A stretch of 64,000 bases of DNA from Candidatus Bathyarchaeota archaeon (GCA_026014615.1 JAOZHZ010000027.1:82920-146919); one strand, 5' to 3'. Numbered from the stretch's first letter, positions 1-8,001 are shown. Numbers and translations: made by a program. Notes: generated by a model from the sequence alone, not told the origin.

Positions 1-500
1 GCTATGGCAGCAAACAAACGGATTCTTGGTTTTGAAAGGGATCGGGGCAGGCAAAGTCATCTGTTCTTGGACCAATATATGCGTAAGTTACTTGGACATC
101 AAAAAAAGTTGATGGACGGAAGAAGAACACGGAGAACATCACCTTTTGGGCTTTTGGGGTCAGCAACGCTTTTTAAATCTGCTGCAACAGGAAAACGAAT
201 ACTGTGGCTTTGGGCACCTGAACCTTGGAACAAATAATCCTGTGAAGCAAAGCCAGTTGGCAAATCTTTTACTTGTTTTTCACGCTGATTTGTGAATTCT
301 GCCCCCTCATATTTGGAGCCTAATAGTAATTCTATGCAGGGACCCTATGCAGAACCTATAGGGGGGTCTATGCTGCCGATTTTTAGAGTACATGAACGTG
401 TTTAAACTCTGGTGATAATGCAACTAAGCATGCTTGATAGCGACGTCACTATCCGCTTCTGGAACCGTGTGATTTTTCGCTCACTCTTTTTAATAACTGG
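1..500. other. Left edge, no supported gene
   Basis: A 77-codon frame (4-237) opens in this stretch, but it has no ribosome-binding site in view, no recognisable motif and a composition typical of chance frames. The rest is A/T-rich intergenic sequence with no tRNA or repeat that I can see. It may hold the end of a gene lying outside the window. Confidence 0.4.
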
Positions 501-502
501 GT

Positions 503-934
503 TTAGATTGCTTGAATAATCCTAAGATACAGAATTACTCCTAGCACAATCGATAGTAACCACAAAACAAACGTAATATCCATAACTTTTTTCTTTCTAA
601 AGCAGCCCTGTATGTCTTTCTGCAAATGCCACGCTGAAACCAGCCAAACGCCAAGTACTGACGATATGACGCCTGCAAAGGCATGAACGGCAGTTATTGA
701 TACGTAGGCGTCTGCAAAACTGAGTGCGTCGGGGGAGCCAAAAAACGCCGCCAACGAAGGAACCATAACCACAAAAATTGATATTAGATGAAGCACCACG
801 GCGGTTAGCATGAGGATTCCGTGTTGCCGAAACTTTTTCTGGTTCTTAAGAATTAACGCGCCGATTAATAATGCGAGGACAACAATTTGAATAATGAAGC
901 TAATCGTGGATGCAGCATAGAAGGTTAAAGCCAA
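503..934 (-). CDS. Four-helix membrane protein, DUF420-like
   Basis: A 143-residue integral membrane protein with four predicted helices (about residues 7-28, 39-62, 78-103 and 118-140) and short basic loops such as KNQKKFRQHG. Histidines sit at helix starts (RQHGILML, VLHLIS, AVHAFAG, SAWHLQ), the arrangement seen in the small DUF420/COG2322 family, where they may bind heme. The function of that family is not established. It is transcribed alone, with an A/T-rich upstream region. Family assignment rests on topology and histidine placement only. Confidence 0.6.
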   Translation of the reverse strand: MALTFYAASTISFIIQIVVLALLIGALILKNQKKFRQHGILMLTAVVLHLISIFVVMVPSLAAFFGSPDALSFADAYVSITAVHAFAGVISSVLGVWLVSAWHLQKDIQGCFRKKKVMDITFVLWLLSIVLGVILYLRIIQAI

Positions 935-1074
935 AACTTTTCACTCAATAACATTATCGTTTGTTGCACATATAAAATTTCACTTTAACCCACCCCTCCC
1001 CACTGCGTCGGCTATTCGTTTCTTGATGTGGCTTAAAAGCAACTTCAGCAGATGAACAAAACGGAGGAAAAAAG

Positions 1075-1212
1075 ATGGAACACTGTCAAAATCCTTGGAA
1101 AGACGCATGCCACAGCGAAAACATAAAACTATACATCATGGTGAAAGGCGAAAAACTGCCCATATGCAAACAATGCTGGAGCAACATAGCCGACAAAGAG
1201 GTAGAGTGGTGA
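1075..1212 (+). CDS. 45-aa Cys-rich (zinc-finger-like) miniprotein
   Basis: A short gene with a strong site (GGAGG at 1063-1067, 7 nt before ATG). The 45-residue product carries cysteines at MEHC, KDAC and in a CKQC pair, a layout that could hold one zinc ion. Its TGA overlaps the next frame as GTGA, so the two small genes are probably translationally coupled. The function is unknown. The ribosome-binding site, the cysteine pattern and the coupling are what support it as a real gene. Confidence 0.55.
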   Translation: MEHCQNPWKDACHSENIKLYIMVKGEKLPICKQCWSNIADKEVEW

Positions 1213-1217
1213 ACGGC

Positions 1218-1457
1218 ATGGAAAGTTTTAGTTTAAACAGCGCCAAATCTTTCATAGGCAAAAACGTGAACCTACACCTCAAGGACGGCTCCGTCATAGT
1301 CAACGTCCACTTAACCAATATCCGAAAAAACGATTTCGGAAAAGGCAGCCTTATCGAATACACACCCTACAAAAACCGTAAATCAACACGGATACCTCTT
1401 AGAAACGTCGCGTGGGCTGAACTGCTAAACCTCAACCTCATGAACCTAGCAGGTTAG
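1218..1457 (+). CDS. Small Sm-like or beta-barrel protein
   Basis: A 79-residue protein read from ATG 1218; an in-frame GTG at 1209 overlaps the stop of the preceding miniprotein gene and is an alternative start. The middle (GKNVNLHLKDGSVIVNVHL, then SLIEYTP and IPLRNVAWAELL) alternates short hydrophobic strands around an LKDG turn. This resembles the Sm1/Sm2 arrangement of LSm proteins, though the canonical RGD-type Sm2 loop is absent. An RNA-binding role would fit but is only an inference from the strand pattern. A longer frame reaches back to 1095 but overlaps the zinc miniprotein completely. Confidence 0.5.
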   Translation: MESFSLNSAKSFIGKNVNLHLKDGSVIVNVHLTNIRKNDFGKGSLIEYTPYKNRKSTRIPLRNVAWAELLNLNLMNLAG

Positions 1458-1510
1458 CTTTCGTTTTTTCTTAAACAACGCTGAAATAGACGCCTGCCCC
1501 CCTTACTATT

Positions 1511-1888
1511 ATGCGTTGTACCCGCTGCGGAATATGCTGTCAAGAAACCGACATGTTGCTTTCATCAGCCGACATTACTCGTCTCGAACAACAAGGTTAC
1601 CCTAAAGATTCTTTCGTGCGGTTCGACACAGAAGGATATGCACTTCTTCGGAACCGACAAGGGCACTGTGTATTTTACAACCCCCAAGAACATCGATGTA
1701 ACGTCTACGAATTCAGGCCTGCTGGCTGCCAAGTTTACCCTGTAATCTTCGACGAAGAAACCGGCATAGTCATTGACTCCATTTGTCCCGCTCAAGAAAC
1801 GATTTCCAAAGAAGAAAAGACTGAAAAGGGCAAGCGGGTGCTTAGACTTTTGGAGCAAATTGACAAGGAAGCCGAAAACCGCCGTTAA
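1511..1888 (+). CDS. YkgJ-family CxxCxxCC metal-chelating protein
   Basis: A 125-residue protein opening with CTRCGICC, the CxxCxxCC signature of the YkgJ/PF03692 family. Further conserved cysteines lie in HCVFY, RCNVYEFRPAGCQVYP and SICPAQ. The family is predicted to chelate zinc or iron through these eight cysteines; the biological role is not defined. Length and cysteine order fit the family well. The C-terminal 25 residues are charged and probably helical. The next gene is convergent and begins only a few bases downstream. Confidence 0.85.
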   Translation: MRCTRCGICCQETDMLLSSADITRLEQQGYPKDSFVRFDTEGYALLRNRQGHCVFYNPQEHRCNVYEFRPAGCQVYPVIFDEETGIVIDSICPAQETISKEEKTEKGKRVLRLLEQIDKEAENRR

Positions 1889-1891
1889 CAC

Positions 1892-2074
1892 CTACGACTC
1901 TGGTTTGTTTCCATTTCGTGTTTCTTTGCAATTGTGGCAAATAACCCTTTTTTTCCTGATGGCTTCTACTTGTGATTTGAGCATAACCCTGCTTCCGATG
2001 AATTTTCCGCAATCATCACAGATTAGCCGTACTTCTGCAACGCGGCTATTTGAATCTATGATTTCAAATGGCAT
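1892..2074 (-). CDS. Small zinc-ribbon protein
   Basis: A 60-residue product with two CxxC knuckles (CDDC and CHNC) about 30 residues apart, as in zinc ribbons. The ATG at 2074 is chosen because AAGGAG lies about 7-9 nt upstream on the minus strand. A longer frame to 2125 exists but lacks such a site. The start sequence MPFEIIDSNSR is followed by strand-rich sequence. It may bind nucleic acid or act as a small structural zinc protein. There is no family that I recognise with certainty. It converges on the YkgJ-like gene. Confidence 0.6.
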   Translation of the reverse strand: MPFEIIDSNSRVAEVRLICDDCGKFIGSRVMLKSQVEAIRKKRVICHNCKETRNGNKPES

Positions 2075-2205
2075 TTTAAGGCTCCTTGAATTGATGGGTG
2101 AGATTTTGAGTTCCGACGCTTGCATAAGCCTAAGCCAATAAATTGATGGTTTCCCAAATCTGAAATCCAGCGTGCTGTCCTAAAGCCCTTAGAAATCCTT
2201 GTTTG

Positions 2206-2346
2206 TTATGCGGTTTCTTTGGTGCTGTCTTGAAGCAGGTGTTTTATGTATTCCGGTATGGTACGGTTGGTGTCTTTGGCTCTTTTCTGGATGCAGCGGT
2301 AAACTTCGTCAGTGACGCATATTGTTCGGTATTCCTTGCGTGGCAA
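2206..2346 (-). CDS. 46-aa ribbon-helix-helix (CopG/Arc-like) protein
   Basis: A very short gene starting with TTG at 2346; AGGAGG lies 8 nt upstream and decides the start. The product begins with the strand RTICVTDEVYRCI and continues with a helix-turn-helix-like pair (KRAKDTNRTIPEYIKHLL), the layout of ribbon-helix-helix DNA-binding proteins and VapB/CopG antitoxins. No toxin gene is adjacent. A divergent second RHH-like gene starts at 2526, and both promoters carry a CCGTA-n-TACGG palindrome, so autoregulation or cross-regulation is likely. Confidence 0.6.
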   Translation of the reverse strand: MPRKEYRTICVTDEVYRCIQKRAKDTNRTIPEYIKHLLQDSTKETA

Positions 2347-2372
2347 CTCCGTTACCTCCTTTAATACCTTCC

Positions 2373-2385
2373 CCGTACTTTACGG
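2373..2385 (-). promoter_or_regulatory. Operator palindrome CCGTA-CTT-TACGG
   Basis: A perfect 5-bp inverted repeat lies just downstream of a minus-strand TATA-like box (about 2391-2402) and upstream of the TTG-start RHH gene. It would sit between the TATA box and the transcription start, where a bound dimer would block initiation. The same half-sites recur at 2497-2508. Confidence 0.55.
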
Positions 2386-2480
2386 TACTTCCAGATATAA
2401 ACATTTTTTTGCTTAAAAAGTTCAGAGTTGAAAACTGCTATTACACAATCGGTGACATTATTCGCGTGTGACGTTAAACC

Positions 2481-2508
2481 TTAAATATCGAAATTTCCGT
2501 ACATACGG
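2481..2508 (+). promoter_or_regulatory. TATA box plus operator palindrome CCGTA-CA-TACGG
   Basis: TTAAATAT at 2481-2488 is the likely TATA box of the RHH-like gene at 2526. The palindrome at 2497-2508 matches the half-sites at 2373-2385 and again lies between TATA box and predicted start of transcription, mirroring the arrangement on the other side of the divergent pair. Confidence 0.55.
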
Positions 2509-2525
2509 GTTAGAGGGGACATTCA

Positions 2526-2711
2526 ATGCCGAAACAAGGATTTAAAAGCATTACTGTAAAGGCAGAAATCTACGACTACTTCTACAACGAGTGGCTAAAA
2601 GTAAAAGACGAGTACACCATCAAAAAAGGCATCCGAAGCTTCTCTGCATACGTTACCTACAGATTATCGCAGTTGATGAGCGAAGACACAAAACGTGGCG
2701 AAGAAGAGTAG
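2526..2711 (+). CDS. Small RHH-like DNA-binding protein
   Basis: A 61-residue protein: strand FKSITVKAEIYDYF, helix EWLKVKDEY, then GIRSFSAYVTYRLSQLM, which matches the strand-helix-turn-helix order of small archaeal ribbon-helix-helix regulators. AGAGGGG precedes the ATG by about 8 nt. The promoter carries the same palindrome as the divergent RHH gene at 2206-2346, so the two proteins may regulate each other. An antitoxin role is possible but no toxin is seen. Confidence 0.6.
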   Translation: MPKQGFKSITVKAEIYDYFYNEWLKVKDEYTIKKGIRSFSAYVTYRLSQLMSEDTKRGEEE

Positions 2712-2823
2712 CCAAAAAACCAAGCCACGAAACTCCCGTCATGATATTTTTCCCGTTTACACTTTCTTTCTAAAGCCTGAAACAGTGTGTTACATATAGC
2801 TTGACCAGAGTGGGGTGCCAACA

Positions 2824-2833
2824 GTTTTAAATA
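2824..2833 (+). promoter_or_regulatory. TATA box of purA
   Basis: GTTTTAAATA lies about 35-40 bases before the purA ATG, the usual archaeal spacing for a short-leader transcript. Confidence 0.5.
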
Positions 2834-2866
2834 TTCTTGGTTGACCCCTTACAAGGGTGAACTAAC

Positions 2867-3868
2867 ATGCCGTGCACAGTTATTGTTGGAGCTTTTTGGG
2901 GCGACGAAGGCAAAGGTAAAATCATCAGCTACCTCGCCCTGAAAGATAATCTTGATTTTTGCGTAAGAACGGGTTCGGTTAACGCTGCACACACCGTTTG
3001 GGTTGAAGGCCAGAAATACGCGCTACACGTGGTTCCCGCAGGCTTCATTAACGAAAACTGCAAGTTGCGCGTAGCTGCGGGTGCTAACGTTCACGTTGCC
3101 CAGTTTTTCAAAGAGCTTGAACAAACAAAAGCTCACAGCCGGATAGGTATTGACCAGAACGCTTCAATAATTGAAGAAAAACACAGTGCCCAAGACAAAG
3201 CCAGCGCAGTCAACAAAGGCATTGGCACAACAGGATGGGGCGTTGGACCTGCCATAGAGGAACGCGTTAGACGCACTGCTAAACTCGCCAAAGATGTCCC
3301 TGAGCTCAAACCCTACGTGGTTGACTCAATAACCGAAATCAACGACGCCATTGACCAAGGCAAACAAGTTCTATTGGAAGGCACACAAGGATTCATGTTG
3401 TCCCTGTTTCTTGGCGGTGGCTACCCATACGTGACAAGCCGAGATACGGGCGCTTCAGCAATCGCTTCAGAAGCAGGCGTAGGGCCTACCCGAGTAGACG
3501 ACGTAATTATCGTGTTCAAAAGTTTCATAACCCGTGTAGGAGGAGGACCACTGCCAGGCGAAATCAGTAAAGAAGATGCTCTCAAACGTGGCTGGTTTGA
3601 AGTTGCTGCTGGTACAGGACGCGAAAGACGTAGTGCTCCCTTCGATTTTGATTTGGCAAGGAAAACGGCGAAAATTAACGGTGCAACTCAAGCAGCGCTG
3701 ACAAAACTTGATGTAATCTTTCCTGAATGCCAAGGCAAACGCAACTTCGAAGACCTATCTGACAAAGCCAAAGAGTTCGTGAAGGAAGTGGAAGACAAAA
3801 CAGGCGTGCCCGTAACTTTAATCGGTACAGGTCCCGATGCGTTAGATATTATAGACCGAAGAAAATAG
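2867..3868 (+). CDS. purA: Adenylosuccinate synthetase
   Basis: Catalyses GTP-dependent ligation of IMP and aspartate to adenylosuccinate, the first committed step from IMP to AMP, in the cytoplasm. The 333-residue protein starts with VIVGAFWGDEGKGK, the GDEGKGK phosphate-binding signature, followed by VRTGSVNAAHTV (the conserved NAxHT segment). It also has LLEGTQGF, YPYVTSRDTGAS, the RRSAPFDFDL segment that corresponds to the bacterial GRxRRxGWxD region, and TKLDVI near the end. The length is that of the short archaeal enzymes, about 100 residues less than the bacterial form. It stands alone with its own promoter. Confidence 0.93.
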   Translation: MPCTVIVGAFWGDEGKGKIISYLALKDNLDFCVRTGSVNAAHTVWVEGQKYALHVVPAGFINENCKLRVAAGANVHVAQFFKELEQTKAHSRIGIDQNASIIEEKHSAQDKASAVNKGIGTTGWGVGPAIEERVRRTAKLAKDVPELKPYVVDSITEINDAIDQGKQVLLEGTQGFMLSLFLGGGYPYVTSRDTGASAIASEAGVGPTRVDDVIIVFKSFITRVGGGPLPGEISKEDALKRGWFEVAAGTGRERRSAPFDFDLARKTAKINGATQAALTKLDVIFPECQGKRNFEDLSDKAKEFVKEVEDKTGVPVTLIGTGPDALDIIDRRK

Positions 3869-3955
3869 CCAGTTTCTTTTTTCATCTTTTTGGTTGAAAA
3901 TGGGAATAATTTTATTTATCACTTTTTGTGAAATTGTGGTCAGAGGTTGACGTGT

Positions 3956-5119
3956 ATGTTCAGTTGTGGTAGAGATTCTCGTAAGGCGTATGCAAGTTTT
4001 TTCGTTTTGCTTTTTATTCTGGGGACGCTGGTGGGTGGTTTAGGCAGTTACTTCGTTAATACTCGACAAGTAAACAACCTGGCGAACCAAGTTGACACCT
4101 TGCAGCATCAAGTTTCAACGTTTTCTCTTCATCAAAATCAAACCGTAAACAACCAAACAATTACCCTTTACCAAAATAGCACCTCAATAGTTGAGATATA
4201 CGAAAAAGCAAGCCCCTCTGTCGTTCTTATTCGCGGAACAACTGAAGAGGGTGATGTGCAGGGTTCAGGATTTGTCTACAATTACACTGGTAGAATGGTG
4301 GTGCTTACTAACTTCCATGTTGTGCAAGACACGACAAGTGTGAGTGTTACCTTCTCAAATGGCAACGGGTACGCAGCAGAGGTTTTGGGAACTGACCCCT
4401 ATGCTGACTTGGCAGTTCTGTCTGTTGCTGCCCCCAGCGAAGAGTTAAAGCCCCTGCCCATAGTTAGCTCAAGCAGCCTCCGTGTCGGAGAACAAGTGAT
4501 TGCTATAGGCAACCCCTACGGATTAGTAGGTTCCCTTTCATCAGGGTTAATCAGCGCGTTAGGTCGCTCGGAACAGATGGATTTCACTTCAAGCTTTTCA
4601 ATGGCAAACATGATTCAAACCAGTACCCCTATTAATCCGGGAAATTCTGGTGGTCCGTTGCTGAATATGCTTGGGGAAGTTGTGGGGATAACTAACTCGG
4701 GAGTTTTTAATTCTCAAAGTTTGGTTTTTGCTGTGCCTTCTAACACAGTACTGCGGGAATTGCCCTCTTTGATTGAAATAGGCACTTACGGTGGGCACTC
4801 GTATTTGGGTATTCATGTGGTAGATATGAGTTACGAGTTGGCGCAGGAGTTGGGTCTAAACGTTACTTATGGTGTGTGGATTCCGTCAGAAACAGGGCAG
4901 ACAATAATTGTGCCTTCTGGTCCGTCGGATGGAAAGATTCAGGAAGGCGACGTAGTTATTGCAATGAACGGCACCCGAATCAAGAGCAACGATGACATGG
5001 CAAGCTATTTGGAAGAAAACACGTTGCCTGACGACGTGCTGGTGATAACTGTGTTGCGAGACAACTCAACGGTGGATGTAAACGTAACTTTAGGCACAAG
5101 ACCGCCACCTAGCCTCTAA
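3956..5119 (+). CDS. HtrA/DegP-type membrane-anchored serine protease with PDZ domain
   Basis: A 387-residue protein with one N-terminal membrane helix (about residues 13-34), so the protease faces outward. It then has a short coiled or linker region, a trypsin-like domain and a C-terminal PDZ domain. The triad is visible: His in TNFHVV (about 121), Asp in DPYADLAVL (about 151) and Ser in PGNSGGPL (about 231). The PDZ part holds LGIHVV and a GKIQEGDVVIAMNG loop. It is expected to degrade or refold misfolded exported proteins. ATG 3956 is preferred over TTG 3947 because AGAGG lies 8 nt upstream of it. Family S1C assignment is firm. Confidence 0.9.
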   Translation: MFSCGRDSRKAYASFFVLLFILGTLVGGLGSYFVNTRQVNNLANQVDTLQHQVSTFSLHQNQTVNNQTITLYQNSTSIVEIYEKASPSVVLIRGTTEEGDVQGSGFVYNYTGRMVVLTNFHVVQDTTSVSVTFSNGNGYAAEVLGTDPYADLAVLSVAAPSEELKPLPIVSSSSLRVGEQVIAIGNPYGLVGSLSSGLISALGRSEQMDFTSSFSMANMIQTSTPINPGNSGGPLLNMLGEVVGITNSGVFNSQSLVFAVPSNTVLRELPSLIEIGTYGGHSYLGIHVVDMSYELAQELGLNVTYGVWIPSETGQTIIVPSGPSDGKIQEGDVVIAMNGTRIKSNDDMASYLEENTLPDDVLVITVLRDNSTVDVNVTLGTRPPPSL

Positions 5120-5133
5120 ACTTTCTTTGCCCT

Positions 5134-5494
5134 TCACGGGCTTTCTTTTTTGCGTTCGCAATCTATGCATATGTCGTTTTGTCTGTTTGTCCAGTAAACT
5201 TTGCCGCATTCTTTACAGGTAGTTTTCCAAAGCATATCCTTCTTTTCATTAACTTGAGCTGCGCTGAAGACAGGTTTAGGGAAGCTTATCGCCTTATTAT
5301 GACATAGCGGTTCACACGCGCGGCAACCGTTTACGCAGTTGAAAGGTTGAGTTACTTGGGCTTTCCCGTTGTTGAAAGAAAAAACGTTGTTGGGGCAGTA
5401 CTCGATGCAGCGCGGCTTTCCCGTTTTGATGCATCCATCACATTTCTCAGGGAAAACCGTTGGGTACCAGACGCTTGCAGTCGTGACTGTTCAC
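5134..5494 (-). pseudogene. Frameshifted ferredoxin-like protein with C-terminal zinc ribbon
   Basis: Read with one frame change near 5450-5456 (a GGGAAAA run on the + strand), this encodes CDGCIKTGKPRC, EYCPNN and GCRACEPLCHNKAI, that is two 4Fe-4S cluster motifs. These are followed by CKECGKVY and ICIDCE, a zinc ribbon. Upstream of the shift the frame starts at GTG 5494. A single extra base in the run breaks the gene; it is either a sequencing indel or true decay. It lies just downstream of another broken ferredoxin gene in the same orientation, so the two probably formed an operon for electron transfer. Confidence 0.6.
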
Positions 5495-5542
5495 CTAAAA
5501 ATAAATGCGGAAGTTTTTCTTTTTACCGAATGCAAAATCGCC

Positions 5543-5839
5543 CTATGCGTTGACTTTTTTCAGTTCGTCGATTATTTTCTGTGTTTCCTCTTCTGACTGG
5601 TGAGTAATGGCGCCAGCTGGGCAGATATCTTCGCAGCCCCTGCAAAACACCACGCAAGTACTTGGATTTTTCGCAACTGTAATTTTCTTTCCATCTTTTT
5701 CTTGGTATTCAAATGCTTCCATATGGCAAAAATCAACGCACTTCCCACAAGTAACACATTTCTCGTAATCTATTATCGGACCCCACGGTATCTGATTTCG
5801 GGGGATACCCTCATATGTCTCTTCTGGCGTGTTGTTTGT
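5543..5839 (-). pseudogene. Frameshifted 4Fe-4S ferredoxin-like protein
   Basis: In one frame the sequence gives TYEGIPRNQIPW, DYEKCVTCGKCVDFCHMEAF; after a shift in the AAAA run at 5644-5647 it continues CRGCEDICPAGAIT and ends KKVNA-stop. Together these are the eight cysteines of a 2[4Fe-4S] ferredoxin. No ATG, GTG or TTG exists in the N-terminal frame after the GGAG site near 5840-5843, so the start is also damaged or unusual. A TATA-like TATTTAAATATT lies at about 5881-5892. The partner gene downstream is broken in a similar way. Confidence 0.6.
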
Positions 5840-5912
5840 CTCCTTCTTGTTTGATTATTAAATGGAGAAGAATATAACAATATTTAAATATTATTAAGAG
5901 TTGCGGGCTGAA

Positions 5913-7259
5913 TCATGCACCCTTTGATGTCCTCTGTCTGAATAAAGTGATCACCAAAGTCCCCAACATTACAATAGCCGCCAAAACAACCACGGTGTAT
6001 TGGGGGAACTCTGGAATTGTCGGAGAAGGCGAGGGCAAAGGCGTGTTATCTGCTGATTCAGACCCGAAAGCATAAACCATATGGTCCCATGAACCCACAT
6101 ACACATAGTCGCCTACAACAGCTGGAGACGAATTCACATGGTTCCCAGTTGCATAGCTCCATACCTTTTCTCCTGTTGACGCGTCAAGACAATAGAAATT
6201 CCCATCCCAACCCCCAACATAGACATAGCCGCCACTAACCGCGGGGGACGAATTAACGCCGCCGAACGTTGTGTAATTCCAGATTTTCACACCCGTTACC
6301 GCGTCAAGGCAATAAACGTTTGAAGCAATATCGTAAGAATCTGGACCTAGCTCCCATGACCCCACGTAAACGTAGCCATCGGCAACAGCGGGTGATGAGT
6401 CAACCCAGCCGGGAGTGGTATAATTCCAGATTTTAGAGCCGTCTGCGGCGCTAAGGCAGTAGACATTGTTGTCTTCAGAGCCGATGTACACGCAATCATT
6501 AACAACTGCAGGTGAAGACTGTATGACATTTCCAGTTGTGTATTTCCAGATTTCTGCTCCTGAAGCTGCATCCAGACAATACACATTAAAGTTGGTGGAC
6601 CCGATGTACACTCGACCGTTGACGACTGCAGGCGATGACTCAATTAAGCCTCCCGCTGTGAAGTTCCAGATTTTGGCGCCCGTACCCGAATCGAGGCAAT
6701 ACACCTCTCCGTCCCACGACCCAACGTAGACGCGGTTATCCGAAATAGCTGGGCAAGATTGAACTGCGTTGCCTGTAGTAAAATTCCATACTTTCTCGCC
6801 TGTGAGGGCGTCCAGACAATAGATGTTGCGGTCGTAACATCCAAAGTAAACATAGCCGTCAGCAACTGCCATGGAAGAACCTATCGCTGGACCTAAGGCG
6901 CCCGGCATGCCCCGCCCTGGTGAAGGGATCGTGTAGTTCCATATCAAAGAACCGTCTGATGAATTGAGGCAATAAGCGATTCCCCCATCAGAGCCTATGT
7001 AGAGTCGTCCATCAACAATTGCGGGAGAAGCCCAAACCACGTGGTTGGTCATGTAGCTCCATAATAAATTATCTGAAGTAGTTGTTGGTGCGTTGGTGGT
7101 GAACCCAGCGTGAGTGAGGTCATGACGAAACATTGACCAGTCATCCGAGGCAGAACTGGCTATAGCTTGTGATGCAGCGCTGAATGACAATAGAACTGAA
7201 ATGATCAAAATAATACAAAGCCTTTTTTTGGGGTCCATTTTGCTCGTTTTGTCCGCCAT
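5913..7259 (-). CDS. Secreted PQQ-like beta-propeller protein with PEFP-type C-terminal anchor
   Basis: A 448-residue protein with a signal peptide (about residues 12-35). It has eight blade repeats of the form YCLDAxTGxxxWN-YTT-VxSSPAVxxGxVYVGS, which carry the Trp-docking motif of PQQ-type propellers. These are followed by a P/S/T linker, IPEFPQY, a TM helix and RQRTSK. The PEFP segment before the helix resembles archaeal PEF-CTERM sorting tails. It has no Ig-like domains and no downstream structured element, so it is a simpler cousin of the large propellers at 15-63 kb. An ArsR-type regulator is transcribed divergently 70 bp away and probably controls it. No catalytic residues are evident; binding or adhesion is the safest guess. 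Confidence 0.85.
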   Translation of the reverse strand: MADKTSKMDPKKRLCIILIISVLLSFSAASQAIASSASDDWSMFRHDLTHAGFTTNAPTTTSDNLLWSYMTNHVVWASPAIVDGRLYIGSDGGIAYCLNSSDGSLIWNYTIPSPGRGMPGALGPAIGSSMAVADGYVYFGCYDRNIYCLDALTGEKVWNFTTGNAVQSCPAISDNRVYVGSWDGEVYCLDSGTGAKIWNFTAGGLIESSPAVVNGRVYIGSTNFNVYCLDAASGAEIWKYTTGNVIQSSPAVVNDCVYIGSEDNNVYCLSAADGSKIWNYTTPGWVDSSPAVADGYVYVGSWELGPDSYDIASNVYCLDAVTGVKIWNYTTFGGVNSSPAVSGGYVYVGGWDGNFYCLDASTGEKVWSYATGNHVNSSPAVVGDYVYVGSWDHMVYAFGSESADNTPLPSPSPTIPEFPQYTVVVLAAIVMLGTLVITLFRQRTSKGA

Positions 7260-7294
7260 GTTTCTTCCTCGGTTAGAGTTAACTGGAAAAATGT

Positions 7295-7310
7295 CAATAT
7301 TTAAATATTG
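7295..7310. promoter_or_regulatory. Bidirectional promoter palindrome CAATATTTAAATATTG
   Basis: A perfect 16-bp palindrome in the 70-bp gap between the propeller gene and the ArsR-like gene. Its centre TATTTAAATA can serve as a TATA box in both directions and its arms as an operator for the ArsR protein. TATTTAAATATT also occurs in front of the ferredoxin-like gene near 5881. Confidence 0.6.
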
Positions 7311-7329
7311 TTATGCATTGCGTTTAGTC

Positions 7330-7659
7330 ATGCCCCCAAGAGCAGAAAGCAACCTTCGCCTCAAAGCCCGAGTTTTCTATGCCCTCTCAGACGCAGTAAG
7401 ATTGGAGATTTTGGAGTTTTTGCGTGACGGCGAAAAATGCGTCTGTGAAATTGTGCCCCATCTAGAGCTTGTTCAACCAGTGGTTTCGCGGCACCTAAGA
7501 ATTCTGCGAGATTTGGGACTGGTGCGTTGTCGCAAAGATGGCAACAAACGGTTGTATTCCGTCACGGACGCGAAAATTTTTGGGTTGGTTGACGCGTTGT
7601 CTCCTGAGTTAGCGGATTTTTTAGCCAAGGAAATTATGGAGTATGCCGTTTGTCGTTGA
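7330..7659 (+). CDS. ArsR-family winged-helix regulator
   Basis: A 109-residue wHTH repressor: LSDAVRLEILEFL, then CVCEIVPHLELVQPVVSRHLRILRDLGLV (recognition helix) and the wing RKDGNKRLYSV. The CVC in front of the recognition helix corresponds to the ELCVC metal-binding position of ArsR/SmtB, so thiol-sensitive or metal-sensitive control is possible. The rest of the metal site cannot be judged. ATG 7330 is chosen; a longer frame from 7201 would run into the divergent propeller gene. It sits head to head with that propeller gene, sharing the palindrome at 7295-7310. Confidence 0.85.
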   Translation: MPPRAESNLRLKARVFYALSDAVRLEILEFLRDGEKCVCEIVPHLELVQPVVSRHLRILRDLGLVRCRKDGNKRLYSVTDAKIFGLVDALSPELADFLAKEIMEYAVCR

Positions 7660-7665
7660 GGCGCG

Positions 7666-8001
7666 TCAGGTGGTCCAGAAACTGTAGATTTCCAAGTTCT
7701 GCCCTGTGAACTCTTTTTGCAGGTAAGTTTTGACTTCTTTGTCTTCCAGATAACGCATGCCTGATTTATCTGCGTGTAACGGGATGTTTGTTTGTCTTAG
7801 CTGGTTTTCTCGGGGTGAATCAATGAAAATGTAGTAATGGCGCTCGTGGAGCATGATGACGCGCAGGATGGTAACTTCTTTGTTTGCGGAAAAACCGTTT
7901 TGCTCTAAAATGTACACAATACTTTGAGGTTTCTTCTCTTTTACTTGCTGCTTGAATTCTTGCCATGTACGTATCCGTGTTTGTCCTTGGTCTTGGCTCA
8001 A
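7666..8001 (-). CDS. Hypothetical 111-aa protein
   Basis: Starts with TTG at 8001, with GAGG about 8-10 nt upstream. The product is soluble and mixed alpha/beta (RTWQEFKQQVKEKK, SIVYILEQNGF, EVTILRVIMLHERHYYIFID, VKTYLQKEF). I do not recognise a family. It converges on the ArsR gene with only 6 bp between their ends. Its good codon structure and plausible start support it as a real gene. Confidence 0.55.
   Translation of the reverse strand: MSQDQGQTRIRTWQEFKQQVKEKKPQSIVYILEQNGFSANKEVTILRVIMLHERHYYIFIDSPRENQLRQTNIPLHADKSGMRYLEDKEVKTYLQKEFTGQNLEIYSFWTT

Noticed and set aside
4-237. 77-codon frame at the left edge
   Set aside because: No ribosome-binding site, motif or family resemblance; retained only as uncertain.
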